From the NCBI GenBank assembly GCA_965230485.1, contig CBDDLA010000001.1, positions 3,348,001-3,412,000 on the forward strand: a stretch of DNA of 64,000 nt, written 5' to 3'. Source of the DNA: Putridiphycobacter sp965230485. Its GTDB lineage: Bacteria; Bacteroidota; Bacteroidia; Flavobacteriales_D; Crocinitomicaceae. This document shows positions 1 through 9,104 of the stretch, piece by piece. How positions within the stretch are numbered: the first letter of the stretch is position 1; every line of letters starts with the position of its first letter. The translations under genes and the position numbers were made by a program. The notes beneath the pieces were generated by a model. It was not told where the DNA came from. It did not search any database and saw nothing but the letters and a program-made list of their open reading frames with translations.

Positions 1-231
1 AATTTGGAAAAACCAATACAAAGCAAAGCGAAAAAAGCTAATGAAACACCACCGCCAATTCCAGAGGTCGCTGAAAGGCCAAAGAAAGCATTAAAAGTAG
101 GAGATAAGGTAAGGTTGAAGCATCAATCTAAATCAGGAGTAATTGAAAGTATTAATGGTAAAAAAATAAAGGTGTTAATGGGAAATTTTGTAGTTTCTAC
201 ACATCTGGAGGAGATAGATAGCGCACTTTAG
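1..231 (+). CDS. C-terminal end of probable endonuclease MutS2 (5' truncated by window edge)
   Basis: The reading frame is open from base 1 to a TAG at 229-231, so the gene begins upstream. No credible start codon lies here; a TTG at position 4 is in frame but follows open coding. The last 45 residues (starting KVGDKVRLK) resemble the small basic beta-barrel that precedes or replaces the Smr domain at the end of MutS2-type proteins. If this is MutS2, it lacks a C-terminal Smr nuclease domain, as I recall for some Bacteroidota homologues. A proline/lysine-rich linker precedes the domain. The assignment rests on about 45 residues and is tentative. Confidence 0.45.
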   Translation, partial: NLEKPIQSKAKKANETPPPIPEVAERPKKALKVGDKVRLKHQSKSGVIESINGKKIKVLMGNFVVSTHLEEIDSAL

Positions 232-334
232 TAGCTGAAGACATAACTCCTTAATGTAAATAATTGCAATTCAATATTTTAAATTATATTTTGACAGAGT
301 TTAACAAAAATTTAATACTTTTACTCATTCATAC

Positions 335-356
335 GATAGTATTACTATTATATTTG
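335..356 (+). promoter_or_regulatory. Promoter -7 box with overlapping palindromic operator of the exporter operon
   Basis: TATATTTG at 349-356 matches the Bacteroidota -7 element TAnnTTTG and lies 50 bases before the ATG at 407. Immediately upstream, and partly overlapping the promoter, ATAGTATTACTAT (336-348) is a perfect 6-1-6 palindrome. The whole 22-base block is identical at 21 positions to the minus-strand block at 9791-9812, in front of the TetR gene. A TTG at the usual -33 spacing is not visible. I infer that TetR-type regulator 9105-9773 binds here and represses the ABC/HlyD/TolC genes. Confidence 0.7.
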
Positions 357-406
357 CATGTGTTATTTTTGCTTGACTAGAGTAAAACGATAAAAAGGAA
401 ATAAAA

Positions 407-2119
407 ATGGATTTTGATTCTTTAAAATTAAACCCCGTCAAACGTTTCTGGTTACTTTTAAAACCAGATAAGTTGGAGATTAGGAATGTTTATGTTTATG
501 CTTTTTTTTACGGACTGGTAAACTTATCACTTCCATTGGGGATTCAAGCAATAATTAATTTAATCCAAGGGGGTAGAATTAATACTTCATGGGTCATCTT
601 AGTCATATTTGTCATTGGAGGGTTGGTGATCAATGGCGTCTTGCAAATCAGCCAAATGAGAATTACCGAGAACTTACAGCAAAAGATATTTACACGTGCG
701 GCATTTGAGTTTGCTTATCGTATTCCGCGCATAAAGCTAGAAGCATTATATCGCCATTATGCCCCGGAATTAATGAATCGATTTTTTGATGTTGTATCGG
801 TACAAAAAGGACTATCAAAAATATTAATTGATTTTTCCACAGCATCTATTCAGGCCATTTTTGGGTTACTTTTACTCTCCTTATATCATCCGTTTTTTAT
901 TGCATTCAGCTTAATTTTAGTGGTACTGGTATATGCTATTTTTAAATTAACAGCCAGAGTTGGTCTAGAAACTAGTCTCGACGAATCTAAACACAAGTAT
1001 TTTGTAGCGCATTGGTTAGAAGAAATAGCGCGTACCATGACCAGTTTTAAATTGGCAGGTAAAACTAATTTACCCCTCGAAAGAATGAACGGCACAGTGG
1101 GGAAATATATTGGCGCCAGGGAAAGTCACTTTAAGGTTTTAGTGAATCAATATAAATTGATGATCGTGTTTAAAGTCATTGTGGCTGCCGGTCTTCTTGT
1201 GATAGGAAGTATCTTGGTAATGGAACAGCAAATGAATATTGGTCAGTTTGTTGCAGCGGAAATCATCATTCTATTGGTTATCAATTCGGTTGAAAAATTG
1301 ATTTTAAGTTTAGAAACGATTTATGATGTCTTGACCTCTTTAGAGAAAATAGGACAGGTTACCGATATGGAATTGGAAAACGAAAAAGGTACTGACTTGG
1401 CGACGATTGATTTAGAAGATGGGATGAAAGTTGAATTAAATAACATGACATTCTCCTATCCAGATATGAAAGTTCCGGTAATCGACCATTTAAGTTTAAC
1501 GTTTGAAGCTGGGTCGAGTACATTATTATTAGGAAATAACGACTCTGGAAAATCGACATTAATGTACCTTATTTCAGGCTTGTATTGTCCTCAAGATGGT
1601 TATGTTGCTTATAATGATTTACCCCAAGGTAATCTGAACCTACAAGCGCTCAGGTCTATTATAGGCGATTGCCTGCGAGAAGAACTATTATTTGATGGTA
1701 CTTTGCTTGAAAATATAGCCATGGGTAGGAAAAATGCCACGTTTGAAAATGTGAAATGGGCAGTAGAAAATATGGGACTTGATGAATTTGTCAAGCATTT
1801 ACCACAAGGTTATAACACTGTTATCCAGTCGGAAGGACAACGATTTTCAAAAGGTGTGGTTGATAAAATTTTATTGGCGAGAAGTATAGCCGATAAACCA
1901 AAGCTATTATTAATTAAGGATGCATTTTCGTCAGTTGAGCCGAGCGAAAGGGAAAGAATTATCAAATTCCTAGCCCATAAAGATAGAAAGTGGACACTGA
2001 TTGTAGCTTCTTCGAATAAATATTTAGCACCGCATATTAATAAAACAGCAATTCTTAAAAAAGGAAAGATTCAAGAGTATGACACATTTAAAAATATTCA
2101 ATCTAAATTAAATCTTTAA
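407..2119 (+). CDS. ABC exporter-like membrane/ATPase fusion with degenerate nucleotide-binding domain
   Basis: 570 residues with an exporter-type layout: a membrane domain with several hydrophobic helices (about residues 28-310) fused to an ABC ATPase-like domain (about 340-570). The ATPase fold is recognisable but its motifs are eroded. Walker A is GNNDSGKST (376-384, D for the second conserved G). The Q-loop glutamine is R424. The signature LSGGQ is FSKGV (480-484). The Walker B aspartate and catalytic glutamate are K504 and D505. The H-loop histidine is S535. It may therefore bind ATP weakly or not hydrolyse it. It is followed after 3 bases by an HlyD adaptor and then a TolC-like channel, so it is the inner-membrane part of a tripartite export or efflux machine. 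An AAAAAGG ribosome-binding stretch precedes the ATG. Cargo is unknown. Confidence 0.85.
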   Translation: MDFDSLKLNPVKRFWLLLKPDKLEIRNVYVYAFFYGLVNLSLPLGIQAIINLIQGGRINTSWVILVIFVIGGLVINGVLQISQMRITENLQQKIFTRAAFEFAYRIPRIKLEALYRHYAPELMNRFFDVVSVQKGLSKILIDFSTASIQAIFGLLLLSLYHPFFIAFSLILVVLVYAIFKLTARVGLETSLDESKHKYFVAHWLEEIARTMTSFKLAGKTNLPLERMNGTVGKYIGARESHFKVLVNQYKLMIVFKVIVAAGLLVIGSILVMEQQMNIGQFVAAEIIILLVINSVEKLILSLETIYDVLTSLEKIGQVTDMELENEKGTDLATIDLEDGMKVELNNMTFSYPDMKVPVIDHLSLTFEAGSSTLLLGNNDSGKSTLMYLISGLYCPQDGYVAYNDLPQGNLNLQALRSIIGDCLREELLFDGTLLENIAMGRKNATFENVKWAVENMGLDEFVKHLPQGYNTVIQSEGQRFSKGVVDKILLARSIADKPKLLLIKDAFSSVEPSERERIIKFLAHKDRKWTLIVASSNKYLAPHINKTAILKKGKIQEYDTFKNIQSKLNL

Positions 2120-2122
2120 GAC

Positions 2123-3475
2123 ATGCTTAATATTTCTAAAAATAGTGTTTCGAAAGCGGATAGCTTTAAAAACTTGAAGGTTTTAAAGGAAGTTGAACAA
2201 AAAAAATCCAAAAGGGTTGTTAAAAGAATTAGTATTGTCAGCCTAATATTAATAATCGTCATAGCCTTTTTACCTTGGACGCAAAATATTCGAACTAATG
2301 GAAGGGTAACGACACTTAAGCCAGATCAAAGACCACAAACCATCAATTCTGTCATTGCGGGTAGAATAGAAAAATGGTATGTTCAGGAGGGAGACAATGT
2401 TAAAAAAGGAGATACCATTGCTTTTATCTCAGAAATCAAAGATGCGTATTTTGATCCGGAATTATTAAAGAGAACCAAAGATCAGGTAGAACTAAAGGAA
2501 TCAACGGCTGAGTCGTATCAAAATAAAGTGAATGCGCTTAATCAGCAAGCTAATGCCCTAACAAATCAACTGAAATTAAAGTTGCAGCAAGCTAAAAATA
2601 AGGTATTGCAAGCAGAGTTAAAAGTTGAAAATGATAGCATAGCCTTTGAAGCATCTAGGGTAAATTATTTAACAGCTACCCGACAAGCCAATCGAACAGA
2701 TAGTTTATTTACGGATGGTTTAAAATCGAGGACTGATCGAGAGAATAAAGATGTGAAAGAGCAACAGGCCAAAGCCTATGAAATAGAGGCCAAGAATAAA
2801 TGGTTAACCAGTAAAAATGAACTCATAAATGCTAAAGTTGAATTGAGTAATATTAAGGCTAAATATGACACTGATGTGGCTAAAATTCAATCTGATATTT
2901 TTACTGCACTTTCCAGTCAATTCGATTCTGAGGCCATGGTGACTAAATTAAAAAATCAGTATGCGAATTATTCCTATCGACAAGGGATGTATTATATCTT
3001 GGCTCCACAAGATGGATATGTGGCTAATTTAATTTCTAACGGCTTAGGAGAAACGATTAAAGAAGGTTCACCCATTGTTAATATAGTTCCTACTAATTAC
3101 AGTTTGGCTGTAGAATTGTTCGTTGAACCTATTGACTTACCTTTAATTAATATTGGTCAAGAAATAAGAATCATATTTGACGGCTGGCCGGCTATTGTTT
3201 TTTCAGGCTGGCCAAATACAAGCTATGGTACTTATAGTGGTTTAGTTTACGGAATAGATATGTACATAGGAACCAATGGTAAGTACCGTATTTTAGTTGA
3301 ACCAAATCCTAATGAGCAACCCTGGCCAAAGGCATTGCGCTTTGGAGGAGGAACAAATAATATGATTTTATTAGAAGATGTATTTATCGGCTATGAAATC
3401 TGGCGAAAAATAAATGGTTTCCCACCAAATTTCTATCAACCAGAGAAGCATCAAAAAGTAAAAAAAGCACATTAA
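2123..3475 (+). CDS. HlyD-family periplasmic adaptor protein
   Basis: 450 residues with one N-terminal membrane anchor (about 36-50), a first biotinyl-lipoyl-like half (about 76-105), a long coiled-coil hairpin rich in K, Q, E and N (about 117-280), the second lipoyl half (about 292-325, APQDGYV) and a C-terminal beta domain. This is the membrane-fusion protein layout of type I secretion and tripartite efflux. It starts 3 bases after the ABC gene and its stop overlaps the ATG of the TolC gene by one base, so the three are co-translated. It should bridge the inner-membrane ABC subunit and the outer-membrane channel. Family assignment is firm; substrate is not known. Confidence 0.88.
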   Translation: MLNISKNSVSKADSFKNLKVLKEVEQKKSKRVVKRISIVSLILIIVIAFLPWTQNIRTNGRVTTLKPDQRPQTINSVIAGRIEKWYVQEGDNVKKGDTIAFISEIKDAYFDPELLKRTKDQVELKESTAESYQNKVNALNQQANALTNQLKLKLQQAKNKVLQAELKVENDSIAFEASRVNYLTATRQANRTDSLFTDGLKSRTDRENKDVKEQQAKAYEIEAKNKWLTSKNELINAKVELSNIKAKYDTDVAKIQSDIFTALSSQFDSEAMVTKLKNQYANYSYRQGMYYILAPQDGYVANLISNGLGETIKEGSPIVNIVPTNYSLAVELFVEPIDLPLINIGQEIRIIFDGWPAIVFSGWPNTSYGTYSGLVYGIDMYIGTNGKYRILVEPNPNEQPWPKALRFGGGTNNMILLEDVFIGYEIWRKINGFPPNFYQPEKHQKVKKAH

Positions 3476-4881
3476 TGTTAAGATTTTTCTTTTCAATTTA
3501 TAGCCTCTTTGCATTCAGTTTAATTTCAGATGCGCAAACTGAAACCGTTAGGCCTTTTACGCTTGATCAATTTTTGGCCATTGTTGTTAAAGATCACCCG
3601 GTAGCGATTCAAAGTCAAATAGCTGCAGATAAAGGTTTAGCATACATCACTAAAGCCAGAGGAGGGTTTGATCCTAAATTATACGGGAGTGCTTACCAAA
3701 AGTATTTTGATGGCGGACAGTATTATAGTTTAATTGGGGGTGGACTTAAAATTCCAACATGGTTTGGAGTAGAACTAGATGCAGGCTATGATGTAGCAAA
3801 GGGTGACCGTTTAAATCCACAAGCGTATACGCCTAAAGACGGACTTTGGAGAGCAGGCATTACGGTGCCACTCGGAAAGAATCTTATTATTGATGCCCGC
3901 AGAGCTGAATTGAAACAAGCGAAGATATACCGCGAAAGTACATTGGCCGAACAGCAGATTATATTAAACCAGTTGCTTTATGACGCATCAAGCGTATATT
4001 GGGAGTGGTTGAAATCATACCATAAAATGAAAGTTTATGAAAATGCTGTTCAGAATGCAAAAATTCGTTTTGAAGGTGTAAAGCAAAGTGCAATGGTTGG
4101 AGACAAAGCATTTATTGATACTTTGGAATCCAGTATTAATTTGCAAAGCAGACGTTTTGGCCTTGCTGAATACCAACTAAAATACAAAAATGCTAAAGCT
4201 GAGTTGAACGTGTTTTTATGGCAAGATGGATATATCCCTTTAGAAATAACTGACTCCATAGCACCTCCAGTTATGGATGATTTAGAGGTAATGTCTATCG
4301 ATTTACCAATATTATCAATGATTGATACCATTCGGAATTATCACCCGCTTCTCTTAAAATACCAATATAATGTAGACATTGCTCAAGTAGATTTAAGATT
4401 GAGTAGAGAACAATTAAAACCGACAGTTAATATAAAGTATAATGCGCTGAACTCACCAGTTAATGGTAATCCTTGGCAGGATTATAATATTAATAATTAC
4501 CAATGGGGGGCGGAGGTTAATTTTCCAATTTTTATAAGAAAAGAAAGAGGTAATCTTCGAATAAATAGACTTGAAGTGCAAGACCTTGAGGCTGAATTAG
4601 CTAATAAAGAGGCTGAACAAACGTTTAAAATATGGTCATATTTTAATGCTTGGCAAACTTCTATTCAACAAATTACAATTAGTCGGGAAATGGTGGATCA
4701 ATACAAAGCCTTATTTAGTGGAGAGCAGACACTATTTAATATCGGAGAAAGTAGCGTATTCCTTTTAAATTCAAGAGAGAAAAGCCTAATTGAGTCCGAG
4801 TTGAAGTTGATTGATGCATCAGTGGCTAATCAAAAGGCAAAACTTTCTACTGAATACGCTTTGGGTATATTACCATTTTAA
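3475..4881 (+). CDS. TolC-family outer membrane channel protein
   Basis: 468 residues with an N-terminal signal peptide (hydrophobic run followed by DAQT at about 20-23) and two long alpha-helical/coiled regions (about 160-250 and 360-465) typical of the duplicated OEP repeat of TolC proteins. Length is normal for the family. The ATG overlaps the TAA of the HlyD gene. It completes an ABC/HlyD/TolC tripartite system and should form the outer-membrane exit duct. It converges on the SulP gene at 4887 with only 5 bases between the stops and no clear terminator. Confidence 0.85.
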   Translation: MLRFFFSIYSLFAFSLISDAQTETVRPFTLDQFLAIVVKDHPVAIQSQIAADKGLAYITKARGGFDPKLYGSAYQKYFDGGQYYSLIGGGLKIPTWFGVELDAGYDVAKGDRLNPQAYTPKDGLWRAGITVPLGKNLIIDARRAELKQAKIYRESTLAEQQIILNQLLYDASSVYWEWLKSYHKMKVYENAVQNAKIRFEGVKQSAMVGDKAFIDTLESSINLQSRRFGLAEYQLKYKNAKAELNVFLWQDGYIPLEITDSIAPPVMDDLEVMSIDLPILSMIDTIRNYHPLLLKYQYNVDIAQVDLRLSREQLKPTVNIKYNALNSPVNGNPWQDYNINNYQWGAEVNFPIFIRKERGNLRINRLEVQDLEAELANKEAEQTFKIWSYFNAWQTSIQQITISREMVDQYKALFSGEQTLFNIGESSVFLLNSREKSLIESELKLIDASVANQKAKLSTEYALGILPF

Positions 4882-4886
4882 ATCAA

Positions 4887-6758
4887 TTAATATTGATGCT
4901 TAATATTGGCATTTAACCAAACTAATGCCCCATCAAAATTTTCAAAAATATGATCTTCCGGAATTAAATCAGGAATAATATCAATGCGTTCTAGCATATA
5001 GCGTGGCTGATTGTTTAAACCGACGATTAAGATATTAATTTTGTCTTGAGCGAGTTTAATAGCCATATCTTCTATAGCATATAAACCAGATTGATCAATA
5101 TATGTCATTTTACTAAATCGCAATATAACTGTATTTGCGTTTGAAGGAATTTGGCTAAACAGGACTTGAAAATTACTGGTCGACCCAAAGAAAAGAGGGC
5201 CCTTTAAGTGTTTTATGAATACTTCTTTTTTCAATGTACTAGGGAATTGATATTCGTCTTTCCAGGCTTTTTCTTTTTCCAGGCTTTTAACATCAGATTT
5301 TTGCTCCGTCAAGTCTCCAATTTTTTTCATAAACATTAAAGAGGCCATCACTAAACCAATTCCCACTGCATAAATCAAATCCCAGACTGAGGACAAAATC
5401 ATGACAGTAAACATGATCACAACTTCGGAGCTGAACTGTATTGGTCCAATCTTCAGGTCTTTTGGTAAGTGTCGAATAGCCCTGAGTCCCTTATAATCCA
5501 TCACACCAACCCCAACCGTAATTAGTATACCGGCCAAAACAGCAGCAGGTATCTTAGAAGCAATCGGACCAATCGAAACTAAAACAATAAGGAGTAAAAC
5601 ACTGGCTATCATTCCAGAAAGTTTAGTTTTACCACCTGCATTAATATTGACTACTGTGCGAATAGTAGCACCAGCACCTGGAATGCCACCAAATAGTGCC
5701 CCAACTGTATTGCCAATACCTTGTCCAATTAATTCCTTATTAGGATTATGTCTGGTTTTTGTCATATTGTCGGCTACTACAGAGGTAAGAAGTGAGTCAA
5801 TTGCACCAAGTAATGCAAGTGTAAGTGCGGTAAAAATATAGGGGGTCAGATTTCCAATACTAAAGTTGGTAAATATAGAGAAGTTGATTTGTGGAATGGC
5901 GTCTGGAATTTCTTCAATTGATTTATAGTCAAGGCCAAAAATAGACGCTATCAGGGATACAACAATAAGGGCTACTAATGAGCTGGGTATTTTTTTTGTA
6001 ATTCTTTTGAAGCCGTAAATGATAAAAATTGTACCTAATGCAAGCCATAATTCAAGCCATTTTATATTTTTAATGGCGTGAGGCAATACCTTTATTGTTC
6101 CAATTAGACCTGAAGCCCTTTTGCCGGCAAGTGCCGAAGCTTCTTTTTCAATAGTTGAGTCCGCAATTGTTGATGCCATTAGAATGGTTTTTTCAAAATC
6201 TTTAACCATTAATAAATCATCTCCTACCTCTTCCTTTAAAATATTTTTTAGTACTGACTCTTTAGCTTGAGGTCTGAGTTGATTAATAAAGTCTGTATCT
6301 TCCTTAGGATAATAACCTATAGCGGGTAGTATTTGTGTAATTAAAATAATGATGCCAATAGCGGTCATAAATCCCGATACCACAGGGTAAGGAATGTACT
6401 TTATATACTGCCCAAGACCGATAAAGCCTAAAACAATTTGAAATAAGCCAGTGAGTAGAAAGACAGTTAGAATAATGGGAAGGGCTTTTGAAACATCTCC
6501 CTCGTTAACAGCAATAATGCTTGTAATTAGCACCATACTTATAGCAGTCATTGGAGCAGTTGGACCTGATATTTGAGTCGGGGTACCACCAAAAAGTGCG
6601 GCAAAAAAACCAACAAAAATAGCACCGTATAAACCTGCTGTTGGCCCTAACCCAGAACTTACCCCAAATGCAAGAGCTAAGGGCAGTGCTACAACGCCTG
6701 CGGTTATGCCTCCAAAAACATCTCCTTTAATGTGCTTTAAGTTAAATCCAAATGACAT
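4887..6758 (-). CDS. SulP-family anion (probably bicarbonate or sulfate) transporter with STAS domain
   Basis: Multi-spanning permease of the SulP/SLC26 family: the N-terminal region has the family's glycine/alanine-rich helices (GGITAGVVALPLALAFG near the start), followed by a cytoplasmic STAS domain over roughly the last 110 residues. I use the ATG at 6758 (623 residues). An earlier in-frame ATG at 6827 lies inside the loop of a terminator hairpin (6811-6839) and adds a non-homologous leader. The gene follows a beta-carbonic anhydrase gene, and SulP/carbonic-anhydrase pairing usually points to inorganic carbon uptake. Substrate is inferred from context only. Confidence 0.88.
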   Translation of the reverse strand: MSFGFNLKHIKGDVFGGITAGVVALPLALAFGVSSGLGPTAGLYGAIFVGFFAALFGGTPTQISGPTAPMTAISMVLITSIIAVNEGDVSKALPIILTVFLLTGLFQIVLGFIGLGQYIKYIPYPVVSGFMTAIGIIILITQILPAIGYYPKEDTDFINQLRPQAKESVLKNILKEEVGDDLLMVKDFEKTILMASTIADSTIEKEASALAGKRASGLIGTIKVLPHAIKNIKWLELWLALGTIFIIYGFKRITKKIPSSLVALIVVSLIASIFGLDYKSIEEIPDAIPQINFSIFTNFSIGNLTPYIFTALTLALLGAIDSLLTSVVADNMTKTRHNPNKELIGQGIGNTVGALFGGIPGAGATIRTVVNINAGGKTKLSGMIASVLLLIVLVSIGPIASKIPAAVLAGILITVGVGVMDYKGLRAIRHLPKDLKIGPIQFSSEVVIMFTVMILSSVWDLIYAVGIGLVMASLMFMKKIGDLTEQKSDVKSLEKEKAWKDEYQFPSTLKKEVFIKHLKGPLFFGSTSNFQVLFSQIPSNANTVILRFSKMTYIDQSGLYAIEDMAIKLAQDKINILIVGLNNQPRYMLERIDIIPDLIPEDHIFENFDGALVWLNANIKHQY

Positions 6759-6810
6759 ACTAATCGTTTTTTTGTGTCGACAAGATGACAATACTAAATG
6801 AAAGATACAA

Positions 6811-6839
6811 ATAAAAAGAGGAGCCATTTAGCTCCTCCT
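6811..6839 (-). terminator. Rho-independent terminator after the carbonic anhydrase gene
   Basis: GAGGAGC (6818-6824) and GCTCCTC (6831-6837) form a perfect 7-bp stem with a 6-base loop. On the minus strand the stem is followed by TTTTT (complement of 6813-6817). It sits 24-52 bases beyond the carbonic anhydrase stop. It would limit read-through into the downstream SulP gene, which may then have its own promoter. I could not identify a clear TAnnTTTG box in the roughly 50 bases before 6758. Confidence 0.75.
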
Positions 6840-6862
6840 TTATATAATATGGTTAATTCTTT

Positions 6863-7474
6863 TTATATAAAATGAACTTCTCCAGTTTGTACGCTATAGT
6901 TTGCACCCACTATTTTGATGTCACCGTTATTCTCCATTTCTGCTAAAATTGGACTTTGGTTTCTGATCGATTCAATAGAGTTTTTAACGTTTTCGATAGA
7001 TACCTCCTCAATTTCAGAGCTAGATAATTCTGATTTATTAGGGTGGATTTTATCAACCGAGGGTGTGATTTTTGATAATAATTCAGTAATATTTCCTAAT
7101 TCAACTCTGTTACACGCTGCGGTTACAGCACCACATTTTGTATGTCCCATTACAAGTACCACTTTTGAACCTGCAACTTTGCAACCGTATTCAATAGATC
7201 CTAAAACATCAGCATTAATAATATTTCCAGCAACACGAGTGCTAAAAACATCTCCAATTCCCTGATCGAATACTAGCTCTACGGGAACCCTTGAATCAAT
7301 ACAACTTAATACTACTGCATAGGGGAATTGGCCAGTACTAGTTTCTGATACCTGTTTATTTAAATCTCTAGATGCCTTATTATTGGCAACAAATCTTTTA
7401 TTACCATCTTTTAATAAATCTAAAACATCAGATGGCGATAAGCTACTTTGGGTTTCTTTTGTTTGTGTTTTCAT
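6863..7474 (-). CDS. Beta-class carbonic anhydrase
   Basis: 203 residues, a normal length for the family. Catalyses reversible hydration of CO2 to bicarbonate. The zinc ligands and catalytic dyad are all present: C58, D60 and R62 in CIDSR, then H111 and C114 in HTKC. No strong signal peptide is seen, so the enzyme is probably cytoplasmic. It lies 6 bases after a SulP gene and upstream of another, suggesting coupling to bicarbonate transport. A terminator follows the stop codon. Confidence 0.93.
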   Translation of the reverse strand: MKTQTKETQSSLSPSDVLDLLKDGNKRFVANNKASRDLNKQVSETSTGQFPYAVVLSCIDSRVPVELVFDQGIGDVFSTRVAGNIINADVLGSIEYGCKVAGSKVVLVMGHTKCGAVTAACNRVELGNITELLSKITPSVDKIHPNKSELSSSEIEEVSIENVKNSIESIRNQSPILAEMENNGDIKIVGANYSVQTGEVHFI

Positions 7475-7480
7475 AACTTT

Positions 7481-9094
7481 TTACTTAGTAATTTTTAAAT
7501 GGGCTAAAGGGTTATCGTCTTTACTTTCGTACAAGTCAATAATCGTTAATTTAATACCTCTAGCCTCTGCATTAATGGCAAAATCTTCAATTATTTTAGT
7601 CACATCATAATGTATGAAGTGCGTTTCTGAAGCATTAATTTCAACAATACTATTATCAGGTATATTATTTAAGGTCGATAGTACGGATGCTTTATTTAAA
7701 AATGTGACATCTTCAGAAAGTGTAATTTTTATTTTATTAGTTTCTTCGGAGGTATCAGCATTTAAATTTAACGGAATTTTATAATTATTCCTTAAAACAA
7801 TAAAAATGGCAACGGCCATACCCAAACCTATTCCTTTTAGCAATCCAAAAAAGGCGATACCTATGATGGTGATTATAAATGGTAAAAATTGACCCCACCC
7901 TTGCTTGTACATTGATTTAAAAAGAGATGGTCTCGCAAGTTTAAAGCCTACTACAAAAAGAATGGCTGCTAGTACGCCCAGCGGAATGAGGTTTAATAGA
8001 TTTGGAATTAGGATAATACTCACGAGGATTAAACAGCCATGTATGATTGTTGAAGCCTTTGTCATTCCACCAGCCTGCTGATTAGCAGAACTTCTAACAA
8101 TGACTTGAGTGATGGGTAATCCCCCAATCATTCCTGACATAATATTACCTATTCCTTGTGCTCTAAGCTCTCTATTGGTAGGTGTTACTCTTTTTAAAGT
8201 GTCTTGTTTATCCGAAGCTTCAACACATAATAATGTTTCAATACTTGCAACTAATGCAATGACAACCGCCGTAATATAAACATTAATATCTGCCAAGGCA
8301 CCGAAGTTAGGGAGCGTAAAATTACCGAAGAACTCTGATGCGTTTTTGGCTGTTGGTAACGCAACAAGGTGATCTTCACTGATGGCTAAATTCTCATTCG
8401 ATTTGAAAAAAAGATTAAGTGCTACACTTACACCTACAGCTAAAAGAGGCCCAGGTATTAATGATAGAATTTTATTGCCTTTAATAAACTTCGTCTCCCA
8501 TAATATTAAAATGAGCAGAGATACTGCTGTAATGATCATTACACCAGGAGAAATATAGTCTACCATATTAATCAATTCAGAGAATGTATTTTCATTATCC
8601 GGTTGGACAAAATTTAAATCTCCTTCAGGGTCTTTGTCATATCCAAATGCGTGAGGAATTTGTTTTAAAAAAATAATAATTCCAATACCTGCTAACATTC
8701 CATAAATCACTGAAGATGGAAAGTAATAGGCAATAATACCGGCTTTTAAAAATCCCATTAATATTTGAAGTGCGCCAGCAATTATTGTGGCTACTAAGAA
8801 TATTTCAAAGCCACCACCAGCCAATCCGCCAAAGCTATTAATAGACTCGTAAACAATGAGCGCCAATCCGGCAGCAGGACCACTAACACCAAGTGGCGAG
8901 CCACTAAACGATCCAACAACAATTCCTCCAATAATCCCAGCTATTAATCCTGAAAACGGAGACGCTCCAGAAGCTAAGGCAATTCCCAAACAAAGCGGCA
9001 ATGCCACAAGAAATACGACAATACTAGCTGGAATATCTTTATTAAGATGTTTTAAAGGATTAAGGTTATTACTTTTTGTAATCATATTTTCCAT
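7481..9094 (-). CDS. SulP-family permease (second copy, short STAS-like tail)
   Basis: 537 residues. The SulP membrane core begins near residue 20 (DIPASIVVFLVALPLCLGIALASGA) and continues to about residue 440. The last 90 residues form a short STAS-like domain. It is clearly diverged from the neighbouring SulP at 4887-6758 and so does not look like a recent duplication. The start lies 10 bases after the TetR stop, and its own stop is 6 bases before the carbonic anhydrase start, giving a tight TetR/SulP/carbonic anhydrase operon. Bicarbonate transport is the most likely role by context. Confidence 0.88.
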   Translation of the reverse strand: MENMITKSNNLNPLKHLNKDIPASIVVFLVALPLCLGIALASGASPFSGLIAGIIGGIVVGSFSGSPLGVSGPAAGLALIVYESINSFGGLAGGGFEIFLVATIIAGALQILMGFLKAGIIAYYFPSSVIYGMLAGIGIIIFLKQIPHAFGYDKDPEGDLNFVQPDNENTFSELINMVDYISPGVMIITAVSLLILILWETKFIKGNKILSLIPGPLLAVGVSVALNLFFKSNENLAISEDHLVALPTAKNASEFFGNFTLPNFGALADINVYITAVVIALVASIETLLCVEASDKQDTLKRVTPTNRELRAQGIGNIMSGMIGGLPITQVIVRSSANQQAGGMTKASTIIHGCLILVSIILIPNLLNLIPLGVLAAILFVVGFKLARPSLFKSMYKQGWGQFLPFIITIIGIAFFGLLKGIGLGMAVAIFIVLRNNYKIPLNLNADTSEETNKIKITLSEDVTFLNKASVLSTLNNIPDNSIVEINASETHFIHYDVTKIIEDFAINAEARGIKLTIIDLYESKDDNPLAHLKITK

Positions 9095-9104
9095 TTAAAG
9101 ATGG

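Noticed and set aside
5647..5841. 64-codon plus-strand ORF within the first SulP gene
   Set aside because: Antisense shadow of conserved SulP codons; no independent signals.
6759..6827. Longer N-terminus of the first SulP gene
   Set aside because: The start lies within a terminator stem-loop, and the added residues are not part of the conserved family.
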